Position numbers and translations under genes: made by a program. This document shows, piece after piece, positions 46,160-54,124 of a DNA stretch of 64,000 nucleotides. The notes beneath the pieces are model-generated. The model saw nothing but the letters and a program-made list of their open reading frames with translations. It was not told the origin of the DNA and ran no database searches. Every line of letters starts with the position of its first letter. The stretch's first letter is position 1. Source of the DNA: Pukyongiella litopenaei (GTDB lineage: Bacteria; Pseudomonadota; Alphaproteobacteria; Rhodobacterales; Rhodobacteraceae); NCBI RefSeq assembly GCF_003008555.2, contig NZ_CP027665.1, positions 3,162,001 to 3,226,000 of the forward strand, written 5' to 3'.

Positions 46160-47398
46160 ATGTTCGAATTCACGCTGTGTTCGATGCTCACGATCCTGCC
46201 CGATTACCTGTTCCGGCGGTATGTGCAGGACAAACGGATCGGACGCGAGATCACGTTCTTCTCGGTCTGGTACGAACTGCGCTGGGGGATCTCGTCCTGC
46301 GCGATCCTGACGATCAGCCTGATCGCGCTGATTTTCTTCTATCACCCGGCGACGAACAATATCGGGTCGTTCTTTCGCACCCTGACGCTTCTGCCGGAAA
46401 CCGGCGGGCGGGTCGCGGAGGTGCTGGTCGAGAACAACCAGCATGTCGAGGCCGGGCAGGTGCTGTTTCGCATCGACGACGCGTCGCAGCGCGCGGCGGT
46501 GGAGACCGCCCGGATGCAGGTGGCCGAGGTCGAGGCGTCGCTGGCCGTTGCGCGGGCCGACCTGGACGCGGCCGAAGGGCAGGTGGCGCAGGCCCGCGCC
46601 GCGCTGGCCCAGGCCCGGGACCAGTTCGAACGCCAGTCGACCCTGCTGACCACCGGCTCGGCGGCGGCGCGCGAATCCGAGGTCGAGCGCTACCAGAACC
46701 TCGTCAACCAGCGCACGGGCGAGGTCGATGCGGCGCTGGCCAACAAGGTTGCGGTCGAGGAGAACATCAACACACTGATCCCCGCGCGGCGCTCCAGCGC
46801 CGAAGCCGCGCTGGCCCAGGCCGAGGCCGAGCTGAACAAGACCGTGATCAAGGCCGGTGTCGATGGCCGGCTGGACCAGTTCGCGCTGCAGGTGGGCGAT
46901 TATGTCAACCCGATCCTGCGTCCCGCCGGTATCCTGGTCCCGTCCGAGTTCGAGGAACGCGACCGGTTCGTGGCCGGGTTCGGGCAGCTCTCGGCCAGCG
47001 TGATCAAGCCCGGCATGTTCGCGGAAATGGGCTGCCTCGCCAGGCCGTTCAAGGTGGTTCCGATGGTCGTGGTCGAGGTGCAGGATGTGATCCCGTCGGG
47101 ACAGTTCCGCCCCACCGACCGGCTGATCGACCCCGCCGACATCACCCGGCCCGGGATGCTGACGGTGTTCCTCGAGCCGCTCTACAAGGGGCAGGCCGAC
47201 CCGCTGCCGCCGGGCAGCACCTGTTTCGCCAATGTCTACACCAACAACCATGACCGGCTGGAAAACGATGACAGCCTGGGCACCGGTCAGCGCATCTTTC
47301 TGCATGTGGTGGATACGGTCGGGCTGGTGCACGCGATCCTGCTGCGCGCCAAGCTGCTGCTGTTGCCGGTCAAGCTGCTGGTCTTTTCGGGGCACTGA
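46160..47398 (+). CDS. HlyD-family periplasmic adaptor protein
   Basis: 412 residues from the ATG at 46160. A cytoplasmic stretch rich in aromatic residues precedes one membrane anchor (SSCAILTISLIALIFFYHP). A lipoyl-like half (GGRVAEVLVENNQHVEAGQV), a long alpha-helical hairpin of about 130 residues (ARMQVAEVEASLAVARADLD and onward) and the second lipoyl half (VIKAGVDGRLDQFALQVGDYV) follow. A hydrophobic C-terminus (AKLLLLPVKLLVF) may add a second membrane contact. It lacks a linked transporter or outer-membrane factor; only the small membrane protein before it is coupled. Confidence 0.82.
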   Translation: MFEFTLCSMLTILPDYLFRRYVQDKRIGREITFFSVWYELRWGISSCAILTISLIALIFFYHPATNNIGSFFRTLTLLPETGGRVAEVLVENNQHVEAGQVLFRIDDASQRAAVETARMQVAEVEASLAVARADLDAAEGQVAQARAALAQARDQFERQSTLLTTGSAAARESEVERYQNLVNQRTGEVDAALANKVAVEENINTLIPARRSSAEAALAQAEAELNKTVIKAGVDGRLDQFALQVGDYVNPILRPAGILVPSEFEERDRFVAGFGQLSASVIKPGMFAEMGCLARPFKVVPMVVVEVQDVIPSGQFRPTDRLIDPADITRPGMLTVFLEPLYKGQADPLPPGSTCFANVYTNNHDRLENDDSLGTGQRIFLHVVDTVGLVHAILLRAKLLLLPVKLLVFSGH

Positions 47399-47426
47399 AC
47401 GGGCACTGCTGATCCGCCGCTCCGGG

Positions 47427-47446
47427 GCCTCGCGTCCGCGCGGGGC
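47427..47446 (+). terminator. Hairpin after the HlyD-family gene
   Basis: GCCTCGCG pairs with CGCGGGGC (one G-T pair) around a TCCG loop, 28 bases after the stop. No T-run follows. The remainder of 47399-47606 shows no gene I can support. Confidence 0.4.
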
Positions 47447-47606
47447 TGGATCACTTCGCGCGTTCGCGGTGACGATTGAAACACTTCGGATTCCTGCAGG
47501 AGGCGGAAGCAGTTCTTTGCCGCACAAGCAATGGCTATCCGCCGAACTCACCCGAACATTTGTTTCGGAAGGGCGCGTGGGATTGTCGGTGACCTGTCAC
47601 GGAACA

Positions 47607-47626
47607 TGGCTGGGGTGGTAAGATTC
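47607..47626 (+). repeat. Distal direct repeat (att-like copy of tRNA-Gln 3' end)
   Basis: TGGCTGGGGTGGTAAGATTC; it matches the tRNA copy at 48819-48838 in 19 of 20 positions. The match ends on both sides within two or three bases. Confidence 0.75.
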
Positions 47627-47708
47627 TGGATTTAGATGTTATCTTTTAGAATCAATGACTTAATCTGAGGGGCCGATGGAGATGTTGCGGGCTTGGCGCC
47701 TCGCTTAG

Positions 47709-48626
47709 TCAGAACAATCTCAGCTGACGAGCACCTGAAATGTGCTCCTTGACCTCAGTAATAGTCGTTTCAGTTTTAAGGTGTGATCCGGCAAGCTGCT
47801 GCTTTTCTACAATTGCACATCGTAGCGTGTCGTTCTTTGAAAGGACGACTTCAGAGTTGTCTAAGCGCTTGACGAAGTCTGCATCCTCCATTGACGCTGT
47901 GAAGGTGTTTGTGCCGTCAGTGAACCGCCAAAGATAACCCTCTTCGAACTGGGCACTGACGATTTTCAACAGCGCTTCTCGCTCCACCGTGGTTTCCGTG
48001 ATCTCGTCTTTGGTCGGTTCGGGGACTATTGCAGAGCTGACGTCTGCCTTGGTGAGTGTAAGGTCCGGTTCATCCTTGCTGCCGTTGGCCTCATCCAAAA
48101 TGACTTTCTGAATTCCCTGTGGCTTGAAAGATGTCTTCACAAATTTCTCAGTGGCCTCCCGCGTAGGATAATCCTCCAACAGAACAATGGTCCGCTGATC
48201 TACAACGATTGTCGTTCCGTCCTTCGTCAGCGTAGTGGTGCCGTCGTCGTTCCTTGTCACTTGCTCGGGTTTCTTACCGTTCAGCCACTTCAGCGCTTTG
48301 AAGAATCCAACGGTTCCGCCCACGACGGTGCCGCCCTTGATGATCAAATCAAGAAGTTGGTTCGCCGCTGTCACCCGGTCAGGGTGTGCCGCGACGAAGT
48401 CGAGAATGTCGGAAATGTAGCTTACGTCTAGGGAGAGAAGGGCGACAAAGCTACCTTTCTCGGTTGCCCTGATCTTAAGCTTTACGTCCGCGCGGTCATT
48501 ATTGAGTGCCCGGTTTGCTGCCTCAAAAAACTCGCCGAGCGCTAACAGGGAAGGGGCCAAGTCGGCAACGTCTATCTCGCCGTTGTCAACAGACGGCCCA
48601 TCGAATCCGATCCGAAACGTTGTCAC
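47709..48626 (-). CDS. Single cargo gene of the mini-insertion, unknown function
   Basis: 305 residues from a GTG at 48626 with AAGAGG upstream. The N-terminus FRIGFDGPSVDNGEIDVADL followed by APSLLALGEFFEAANRALN resembles a recurrent family of uncharacterised bacterial proteins beginning FDGPxxxxGxIDVxDLAPxLLALG. One hydrophobic glycine-rich stretch (IIKGGTVVGGTVGFFKAL) near residue 95 could touch membranes. The C-terminal half contains a predicted beta-rich region (EEGYLWRFTDGTNTFTASME). Codon use is clearly less GC-biased than in neighbouring genes, which supports acquisition. A defence or mobile-element maintenance role is possible but nothing in the sequence shows it. Confidence 0.8.
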   Translation of the reverse strand: MTTFRIGFDGPSVDNGEIDVADLAPSLLALGEFFEAANRALNNDRADVKLKIRATEKGSFVALLSLDVSYISDILDFVAAHPDRVTAANQLLDLIIKGGTVVGGTVGFFKALKWLNGKKPEQVTRNDDGTTTLTKDGTTIVVDQRTIVLLEDYPTREATEKFVKTSFKPQGIQKVILDEANGSKDEPDLTLTKADVSSAIVPEPTKDEITETTVEREALLKIVSAQFEEGYLWRFTDGTNTFTASMEDADFVKRLDNSEVVLSKNDTLRCAIVEKQQLAGSHLKTETTITEVKEHISGARQLRLF

Positions 48627-48652
48627 TGCTCAAACCTCTTTTCTGCCTCGTA

Positions 48653-48743
48653 TGACATGGCAGGGGTCACCATGTCACGCTCTCGTTTACCGAGCGTGTC
48701 GTTCCTACTGTGGATTCAGATTGTTGCGGGATTTGTTGCGGGA
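48653..48743. promoter_or_regulatory. Repeat-structured control region upstream of the cargo gene
   Basis: Three ordered structures lie in 91 bases. There is a perfect 8-bp inverted repeat TGACATGG / CCATGTCA (48653-48660 and 48670-48677) with a nine-base centre. A second inverted repeat CACGCTC / GAGCGTG (48676-48682 and 48692-48698) also has a nine-base centre. Then come two direct copies of TTGTTGCGGGA (48721-48731 and 48733-48743) with a 12-base period. They could be operators, recombinase arm sites or iteron-like sites. Confidence 0.55.
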
Positions 48744-48818
48744 AAGGTTCGAATCTACTTTCTTAAAACACGCAACTTCAAAAATTCATTATATAAATCA
48801 ACATCTTACACGAAAGTC

Positions 48819-48838
48819 TGGCTGGGGTGGTAGGATTC
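48819..48838 (+). repeat. Proximal direct repeat within tRNA-Gln
   Basis: TGGCTGGGGTGGTAGGATTC covers the encoded CCA, the acceptor 3' strand and part of the T stem. It is the intact member of the direct-repeat pair bounding the mini-insertion. Confidence 0.75.
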
Positions 48839-48893
48839 GAACCTACGGTACACGGTACCAAAAACCGCTGCCTTACCACTTGGCTACACCCCA
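48819..48893 (-). tRNA. tRNA-Gln (UUG), 3' CCA encoded
   Basis: 75 bases on the minus strand. The acceptor stem TGGGGTG pairs with CACCCCA, followed by discriminator G and encoded CCA (48821-48819). The anticodon arm is GCGGT-TTTTGGT-ACCGT with anticodon TTG at 48861-48859. The T arm GTAGG-TTCGAAT-CCTAC is canonical. The D arm contains AGCCAAGTGGTAAGGC. It would read CAA and, by wobble, CAG codons. Its 3' part is duplicated at 47607-47626, marking an integration site. Confidence 0.95.
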
Positions 48894-48970
48894 ACGGTGA
48901 CGCGCTAATTAAGCCGCGTGGCGCGGAGGTGCAAGACCTGAAATCGCAGAAATGCGGGGAAGGCGGAACT

Positions 48971-49960
48971 CTATCCCAGCCGCAGCAGGATGGCGCCGTC
49001 GCGGCTGCCGGCTTCGACCGCTTCATGGGCCGCGGCGCATTCGGCCATGTCATAGACATGGGCCACGGGGATATCGAGTGCGCCCGCCTCCAGCGCGGCG
49101 GTCAGCCGGGCGGTGGTGGCCTGTCGCTGCCGGGGCGTCAGCAGGTAGATCAGCACCAGTTCCAGCGTCACCGCCTTGAACATCAGCGGATAGAAGGGCA
49201 TCGCCGGGGTCATCGCGCGGGCAGAGCCGTAGGCGCAGATATGCCCGTTCTCGGCGATCACCTCGGTATCCGTTTCGGCGTTGATCCCGAACTCCACCTC
49301 GACGATCCGGTCCACCGGGGCGCCATCGTTCGCAGACAGGATCCGGGCGGCGAGATCCGGGTCGCCAAAGTCCAGTACCGTATCGGCACCGGCGGCGCGG
49401 GCGCGTTCGATCCCGGCGCCGCGCGCGGTGGCGATCACCCTGGCGCCGCCCCATTTCGCCAGTTGCACCGCCAGCAGGCCGACGGTTCCGGCGCCGCCCT
49501 GAACCAGGACCGTGCCGCCTTCGACCTCGCCGCCGTTGAACACGGTGAAGGCGGCGGTCAGACCGGGAATGCCGAGACTGGCCCCGGTTTCCATCGACAC
49601 GGTGTCGGGCAGCGCGACCGCCTGATCTCCGGGCAGGGTGATCCGGGTGGCCGCGGTGCCGAAGGGGCGCTGCCACTGGCCGTTCCAGACCCAGACACGC
49701 TCACCCAGGCGGCTGGCCGGGACGCCGTCGCCGATGGCCGAGATCACGCCTGCGCCATCGCTGTGCGGGATGATCGCGGGCCAGGGCAGCTCGGTCTCAC
49801 CTGCGCGGGCCCCGGCGCGGCGCTTGACGTCGCTCGGGTTTACGCCCGAACAGGCCAGATCGACCGTGACCTCGCCGGGGCCGGGGGGCGGGCAGTCGAA
49901 GCTTTCCAGTTTCAGAACCTCGGCGGCGGGTCCGAAGGCGCGGTAGGCGATGGCTTGCAT
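48971..49960 (-). CDS. Zinc-independent MDR-family quinone oxidoreductase-like protein
   Basis: 329 residues from the ATG at 49960 behind GCAGGAGC. The GroES-like N-terminal domain has LACSGVNPSDVKRRAG and IIPHSDGAGVISAIGDGV. The Rossmann domain has VLVQGGAGTVGLLAVQLAKW and RVIATARGAGIERARAAGAD. It lacks the zinc-binding cysteines of alcohol dehydrogenases. It probably reduces quinones or enones with NADPH. It is transcribed toward the tRNA-Gln gene and stands alone. Confidence 0.88.
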   Translation of the reverse strand: MQAIAYRAFGPAAEVLKLESFDCPPPGPGEVTVDLACSGVNPSDVKRRAGARAGETELPWPAIIPHSDGAGVISAIGDGVPASRLGERVWVWNGQWQRPFGTAATRITLPGDQAVALPDTVSMETGASLGIPGLTAAFTVFNGGEVEGGTVLVQGGAGTVGLLAVQLAKWGGARVIATARGAGIERARAAGADTVLDFGDPDLAARILSANDGAPVDRIVEVEFGINAETDTEVIAENGHICAYGSARAMTPAMPFYPLMFKAVTLELVLIYLLTPRQRQATTARLTAALEAGALDIPVAHVYDMAECAAAHEAVEAGSRDGAILLRLG

Positions 49961-50063
49961 GGGGGCTCCTGCGGGTTGTGCCGGGATCATCCTAGCCGGA
50001 GCGGTGGCGATTGCCAGCGGACACCCGGATTCCGCAAGGCGCCGAACCGGTGAGCCGCGCGGC

Positions 50064-50585
50064 TCAGTCCCTGATTTCGCCGGGCCTGACGCCCCAGAGA
50101 TGATCCTTGAGCGTCCAGCCCCGGTATCCGCCGGCGCTGACGCGGCACCAGGCCGGGTCGCATTCGCCCAGTCGCGCGACGACCCCCAGTTCGAGCGCGG
50201 CAACAACCGGGGAGGCCGGATCGGGCCGGGCATGAAGTCGCAGCATGTCCTGTTCGACCAGCACCGTGCGCGCGCCCGACAGCAGCGCATAATGCACCCA
50301 GCCCCCCGCGCCGTCACGGTCCTGCACCCGGCGCCAGTGGCCATGTTCGGCGGTGATCATCAACGGCATGTTGCGGCGCTTGAACACCCAGTCGATGCGA
50401 TGGGTCAGCGACGGGCCGCGGCGCACGTTGCCTTCGGCGGCCTTGAGCGAGACGAAGCGGGGCAGGGGCAGGTTGGTGACCGCGCCGACGCGGTTCACGG
50501 TGGCGTCCTGCGCGGACGCAGCGATGGCTGAAACAAGCAGCGCGACAACCAGCCCGCCACGCCTGATTCCTGATCGTATCCGCAC
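50064..50585 (-). CDS. Exported SH3-like domain protein
   Basis: 173 residues from a GTG at 50585, the best start that avoids overlapping the divergent dehydrogenase. The signal peptide reads RRGGLVVALLVSAIAASAQD. Two bacterial SH3-like segments follow: FVSLKAAEGNVRRGPSLTHR to WRRVQDRDGAGGWVHYALL, and LRLHARPDPASPVVAALELG to GYRGWTLKDHLWGV. Proteins of this type (often annotated SH3 domain-containing or aspartyl-tRNA synthetase-related) are periplasmic and probably bind the cell wall. The function is not established. Confidence 0.8.
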   Translation of the reverse strand: MRIRSGIRRGGLVVALLVSAIAASAQDATVNRVGAVTNLPLPRFVSLKAAEGNVRRGPSLTHRIDWVFKRRNMPLMITAEHGHWRRVQDRDGAGGWVHYALLSGARTVLVEQDMLRLHARPDPASPVVAALELGVVARLGECDPAWCRVSAGGYRGWTLKDHLWGVRPGEIRD

Positions 50586-50722
50586 GCGTATCCGCCCGTT
50601 CGTTGCCGTCTGCCTCCGCCGCGTTTCTTTGCCGCGACCCCCGGCGGGTTCTTGTGCCTCGCCGGTTCCTGCGCCACCATGCCACCGTCGGCACTGATTT
50701 GAAAAGCGGCAGGAGAGCGGAA

Positions 50723-51709
50723 GTGGCAAGAGAACGTCTGAGTGTGGTCGTGACGCGACGGTTGCCCGAGGCGGTGGAAACCCGGTTGAGCGAGCTGTTC
50801 GATGTAGTTCTGCGCGAAGACGATCAGCCGATGACGCGCCAGCAACTGGCGCAGGCGATGCGCGGCGCGGATGTGCTGGTCCCGACGGTCACCGACACCA
50901 TCGATGCGGGGCTGCTGGCACAGGCCGGGGACCGGCTGAAGCTGATCGCCAACTACGGGGCGGGCGTGGACAATATCGACGTGGCCACCGCGCGGCAGCG
51001 CGGGGTGCTGGTGTCGAATACGCCGGGCGTGCTGACCGATGACACCGCCGACATGACGATGGCGCTGATTCTCGCCGTGACCCGCCGCATTCCCGAAGGG
51101 CTGGCGGTCATGCAGAAAGGCGACTGGCGGGGCTGGGCGCCGACCGCGTTGCTGGGCGGGCGGGTCAGCGGGCGGCGGCTCGGTATTCTCGGCATGGGGC
51201 GGATCGGACAGGCGGTGGCGCGGCGAGCGGCCGCGTTCGGCATGCAGATCCACTATCACAACCGCCGCCGGCTGCGCCCGGAGGCCGAGGACGAGCTTCA
51301 GGCGACCTATTGGGAAAGCCTCGACCAGATGGTGGCGCGGATGGACGTGATTTCGATCAACTGCCCCTCGACCCCGTCGACCTATCACCTGATGAACGCC
51401 CGCCGGCTCAAGCTGATGAAACCCTCGGCGGTGATCGTGAACACCTCGCGCGGCGAGGTGATCGACGAACATGCACTGACCCGGATGCTGCGCGCGGGCG
51501 AAATCGCGGGGGCCGGGCTGGACGTCTATGAACACGGCACCGACATCAACCCGCGCCTGCGCGAGCTCGAAAACGTGGTGCTGCTGCCTCACATGGGGTC
51601 CGCCACGCTCGAAGGCCGGGTCGAAATGGGCGAAAAGGTCATCATCAACATCAAGACCTTCGAGGATGGCCACCGCCCGCCCGACCAGGTCGTGCCCGCG
51701 ATGCTCTGA
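50723..51709 (+). CDS. D-isomer specific 2-hydroxyacid dehydrogenase
   Basis: 328 residues from a GTG at 50723 with GCAGGAGAGCGG upstream. NAD(P) binding is LGILGMGRIGQAVARRAAAF. The catalytic triad is Arg in VNTSRGEVID, Glu near the end of the substrate domain and His in LLPHMGSATLEGR. NYGAGVDNID is also typical. It is related to glyoxylate/hydroxypyruvate reductases. HNRRRLRPE after the second NAD strand, with basic residues, favours NADPH. The thpR start follows the stop by 5 bases, so they are probably cotranscribed. Confidence 0.92.
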   Translation: MARERLSVVVTRRLPEAVETRLSELFDVVLREDDQPMTRQQLAQAMRGADVLVPTVTDTIDAGLLAQAGDRLKLIANYGAGVDNIDVATARQRGVLVSNTPGVLTDDTADMTMALILAVTRRIPEGLAVMQKGDWRGWAPTALLGGRVSGRRLGILGMGRIGQAVARRAAAFGMQIHYHNRRRLRPEAEDELQATYWESLDQMVARMDVISINCPSTPSTYHLMNARRLKLMKPSAVIVNTSRGEVIDEHALTRMLRAGEIAGAGLDVYEHGTDINPRLRELENVVLLPHMGSATLEGRVEMGEKVIINIKTFEDGHRPPDQVVPAML

Positions 51710-51714
51710 GCGCC

Positions 51715-52245
51715 TTGCGCGCCTTCGTCGCCATTCCGGTTCCCGATGCGGTTGCCGCATCGCTGGCGGCGTTGCAGGCGCGGCTGCCCGGCGGCCGCCG
51801 CGTTCCGCGCGAGAACCTGCACCTGACGCTGGCCTTTCTCGATGACCAGCCCGAACCGGCGCTCGAGGAATTGCATGGCGAACTCGGGGATCTGGGCGCG
51901 GCGGCATTCGACCTGACGCTGGCCGGGCTGGGCGTGTTCGGCGGCGACCGGCCCCGCCTGCTCTATGCCGATATCGCGCCGAATACCGCACTGTCCGACC
52001 TGCATCGCGCGGTCATGGGGGCGGCGCGGCGCGCGGGGATGCAGCTGCCGCGGCGCCGGTTCCACCCGCATGTCACCCTGGCGCGGTTCGGCGCCGGGGA
52101 CGCGGCGGGGCTGGGCGGGTTCATCGCCGCACATGGGGCCACGCCGCTGCCCGGCTTTCGCGCGACGGGGTTCGGGCTCTACCGGTCGATCCTGCGGCCC
52201 GACGGGGCGGTTCACGACATGCTTGCCGGATACAACCTTGGGTGA
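51715..52245 (+). CDS. thpR: RNA 2',3'-cyclic phosphodiesterase (2'-5' RNA ligase family)
   Basis: 176 residues from a TTG at 51715 (MRAFVAIPVPD). The two HxTx motifs are LHLTLAFLDD near residue 40 and FHPHVTLARFG near residue 125, in the 2H phosphoesterase fold. It opens 2',3'-cyclic phosphates and can join tRNA halves through a 2'-5' bond in vitro. The physiological substrate is unknown. It lies 5 bases after the dehydrogenase gene. Confidence 0.92.
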   Translation: MRAFVAIPVPDAVAASLAALQARLPGGRRVPRENLHLTLAFLDDQPEPALEELHGELGDLGAAAFDLTLAGLGVFGGDRPRLLYADIAPNTALSDLHRAVMGAARRAGMQLPRRRFHPHVTLARFGAGDAAGLGGFIAAHGATPLPGFRATGFGLYRSILRPDGAVHDMLAGYNLG

Positions 52246-52311
52246 TCGCGATTGCAAGCCCAGGTTGCGGGGTTAAGATCGACGGCGACTCGCAGCCCAG
52301 GGGAGGGGGAG

Positions 52312-54102
52312 ATGACACCGAAAGCGATCGGATGGGCCGCCGTGGCGGCTCTGCTGGCCTTGCCGGTTTCCGCGCAGGAAACCGCGGACAGCGTGGCACC
52401 CGAGGCGGCAACCGCCGGAGCGTTTGCCGGGGCATCGGACGCGGCCCAGGCGGCGATGCGGGCCAAGGCCGAGAACCGGCCCGTCGAGGCGGAGGACTGG
52501 ATGGTCGTCGCGGCCAACCCACTGGCGGTCGAAGCCGGCGCGGAGGTCCTGCGGGCCGGCGGCAGCGCCGCGGACGCAATGATCGCCGTGCAGACCGTTC
52601 TGGGGCTGGTCGAGCCGCAGAGTTCAGGGCTGGGCGGCGGGGCATTCCTAGTCTGGTACGACGCGGCGAGCGGCGAACTGACCACGCTGGACGGGCGGGA
52701 AGCCGCGCCGCTGGCGGTCACGCCCCGGCTGTTCCAGGATGAAAGCGGCGAGCCGCTGGGGTTCTTCGATGCGGTGGTCGGCGGCCGCTCGGTCGGCACG
52801 CCGGGAACGCCCGCGCTGCTGGAAGAGGCGCACCGTCGCTGGGGCCGCAGCCCGTGGCCGTCGCTGTTCGATGCGGCAATCGGGCTGGCAAGGGACGGGT
52901 TCACCGTTTCGCCCCGGCTGGCGGGGCTGGTCGAGGGCGACGCCGAACGGCTGGGCCGGTTCCCGGCGACGGCCGCGTATTTCCTGCCCGGCGGCGACCC
53001 GGTTCAGGCGGGCGACACGCTGCAGAACCCGGCCTATGCGCAGACGCTGCAGATGCTGGCGGACAAGGGCGCGGCGGGGTTCTATGCCGGTCCGGTGGCG
53101 ACCGGGATCGTGCAGACGGTGCAGGGCGCGCCAGGCAATCCCGGCGTCCTGTCGGCTGTCGACCTGGCGCTCTACCAGGTGCGCGAACGCCCGGCGACCT
53201 GCGCGGGGTTCCGCAGCTACGATGTGTGCGGCATGGGGCCACCGTCGTCGGGGGCGCTGACCGTGGGGCAGATACTGGGCCTGCTCGACCATTACGACCT
53301 GTCCGCGCTCGGGGCCGGGGATGCCGGGGCGTGGCGGCTGATCGGCGATGCCTCGCGGCTGGCCTTTGCCGACCGGGGCCGCTACATGGCCGACAGCGAT
53401 TTTGTTCCGGTTCCGGCCAGCGGGCTGATCGCACCCGCCTATCTGAAGGAACGCGCCGGGCTGCTGGCGGGTGACGATGCGCTGCCCGAGGTGACGCCGG
53501 GCAATCCGGCCTTCGATCACGCGCTGAACCGGGCGGATGATGAGTCGATCGAACTGCCGTCGACCTCGCATATCTCGATCGTAGACGGGCAGGGCAACGT
53601 GCTGTCGATGACCACGACCATCGAGAACGGGTTCGGGTCGCGGCTGATGACCGGCGGGTTCCTGCTGAACAACGAACTGACCGATTTCTCGTTTCGCAGT
53701 CACCGCGACGGCGTACCGATCGCCAACCGGGTCGAACCGGGCAAGCGGCCCAGATCGTCGATGGCCCCCAGCATCGTGATGCAGGACGGCAGGCCGGTTC
53801 TGGCCATCGGATCGCCCGGCGGTAGCCGGATCATCGGCTATGTCGCGGCGACCATCATCGCCTGGGCAGACTGGGGTCTCGACATCCAGCAGGCGATATC
53901 GCTGCCGCACGCGGTCAACCGGTTCGGCACATATGATCTCGAGATCGGAACAGGGGCCGAGGCCCTGCAGCAGGATCTGGAGGCGCTGGGCTACGAGGTC
54001 AACCTGCGTGACCTGACGTCGGGCCTGCACGGGATCGATCTGCGTGACGGGTTGAAGGGTGGCGCCGATCCGCGCCGCGAAGGTATAGCGTTGGGCGAAT
54101 AG
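52312..54102 (+). CDS. ggt: Gamma-glutamyltransferase
   Basis: 596 residues from the ATG at 52312 behind GGGGAGGGGG, with a signal peptide (IGWAAVAALLALPVSAQE). The proenzyme self-cleaves at the threonine in LPSTSHISIVDGQGNVL, which becomes the N-terminal nucleophile of the small subunit. VVAANPLAVEAGAEVLRAGGSAADA, SSGLGGGAFLVWYD and RPRSSMAPSIVMQDG are hallmark segments. It acts in the periplasm on glutathione and other gamma-glutamyl compounds. The next gene starts 22 bases later, so joint transcription is possible. Confidence 0.94.
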   Translation: MTPKAIGWAAVAALLALPVSAQETADSVAPEAATAGAFAGASDAAQAAMRAKAENRPVEAEDWMVVAANPLAVEAGAEVLRAGGSAADAMIAVQTVLGLVEPQSSGLGGGAFLVWYDAASGELTTLDGREAAPLAVTPRLFQDESGEPLGFFDAVVGGRSVGTPGTPALLEEAHRRWGRSPWPSLFDAAIGLARDGFTVSPRLAGLVEGDAERLGRFPATAAYFLPGGDPVQAGDTLQNPAYAQTLQMLADKGAAGFYAGPVATGIVQTVQGAPGNPGVLSAVDLALYQVRERPATCAGFRSYDVCGMGPPSSGALTVGQILGLLDHYDLSALGAGDAGAWRLIGDASRLAFADRGRYMADSDFVPVPASGLIAPAYLKERAGLLAGDDALPEVTPGNPAFDHALNRADDESIELPSTSHISIVDGQGNVLSMTTTIENGFGSRLMTGGFLLNNELTDFSFRSHRDGVPIANRVEPGKRPRSSMAPSIVMQDGRPVLAIGSPGGSRIIGYVAATIIAWADWGLDIQQAISLPHAVNRFGTYDLEIGTGAEALQQDLEALGYEVNLRDLTSGLHGIDLRDGLKGGADPRREGIALGE

Positions 54103-54124
54103 GGCAGGCCAACAGGAGAAGACG

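Larger units (their letters stand above)
47607..48818. mobile_element. 1.2-kb mini-insertion at the tRNA-Gln 3' end, no integrase
   Basis: A 20-base segment of the tRNA-Gln 3' end (48819-48838 on the plus strand, TGGCTGGGGTGGTAGGATTC) recurs at 47607-47626 with one difference. This is what site-specific integration at a tRNA leaves behind: the functional gene on one side and a partial copy at the distal end. The DNA between is visibly richer in A and T than its neighbours and holds one gene (47709-48626) plus a structured control region. No integrase or excisionase frame was found, so it is either a remnant or moved in trans. Confidence 0.65.

Noticed and set aside
48672-48833. 53-codon plus-strand frame (MSRSRLPSVSFLLWIQIVAG start)
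   Set aside because: It runs through the structured control region and ends inside the tRNA; no ribosome binding site and its low complexity follows from the direct repeats.
48502-48900. Plus-strand frame ending GWGGRIRTYG...PYHLATPQ
   Set aside because: Its C-terminus is the antisense of the tRNA-Gln gene, a well-known spurious protein; the rest is antisense to the cargo gene.
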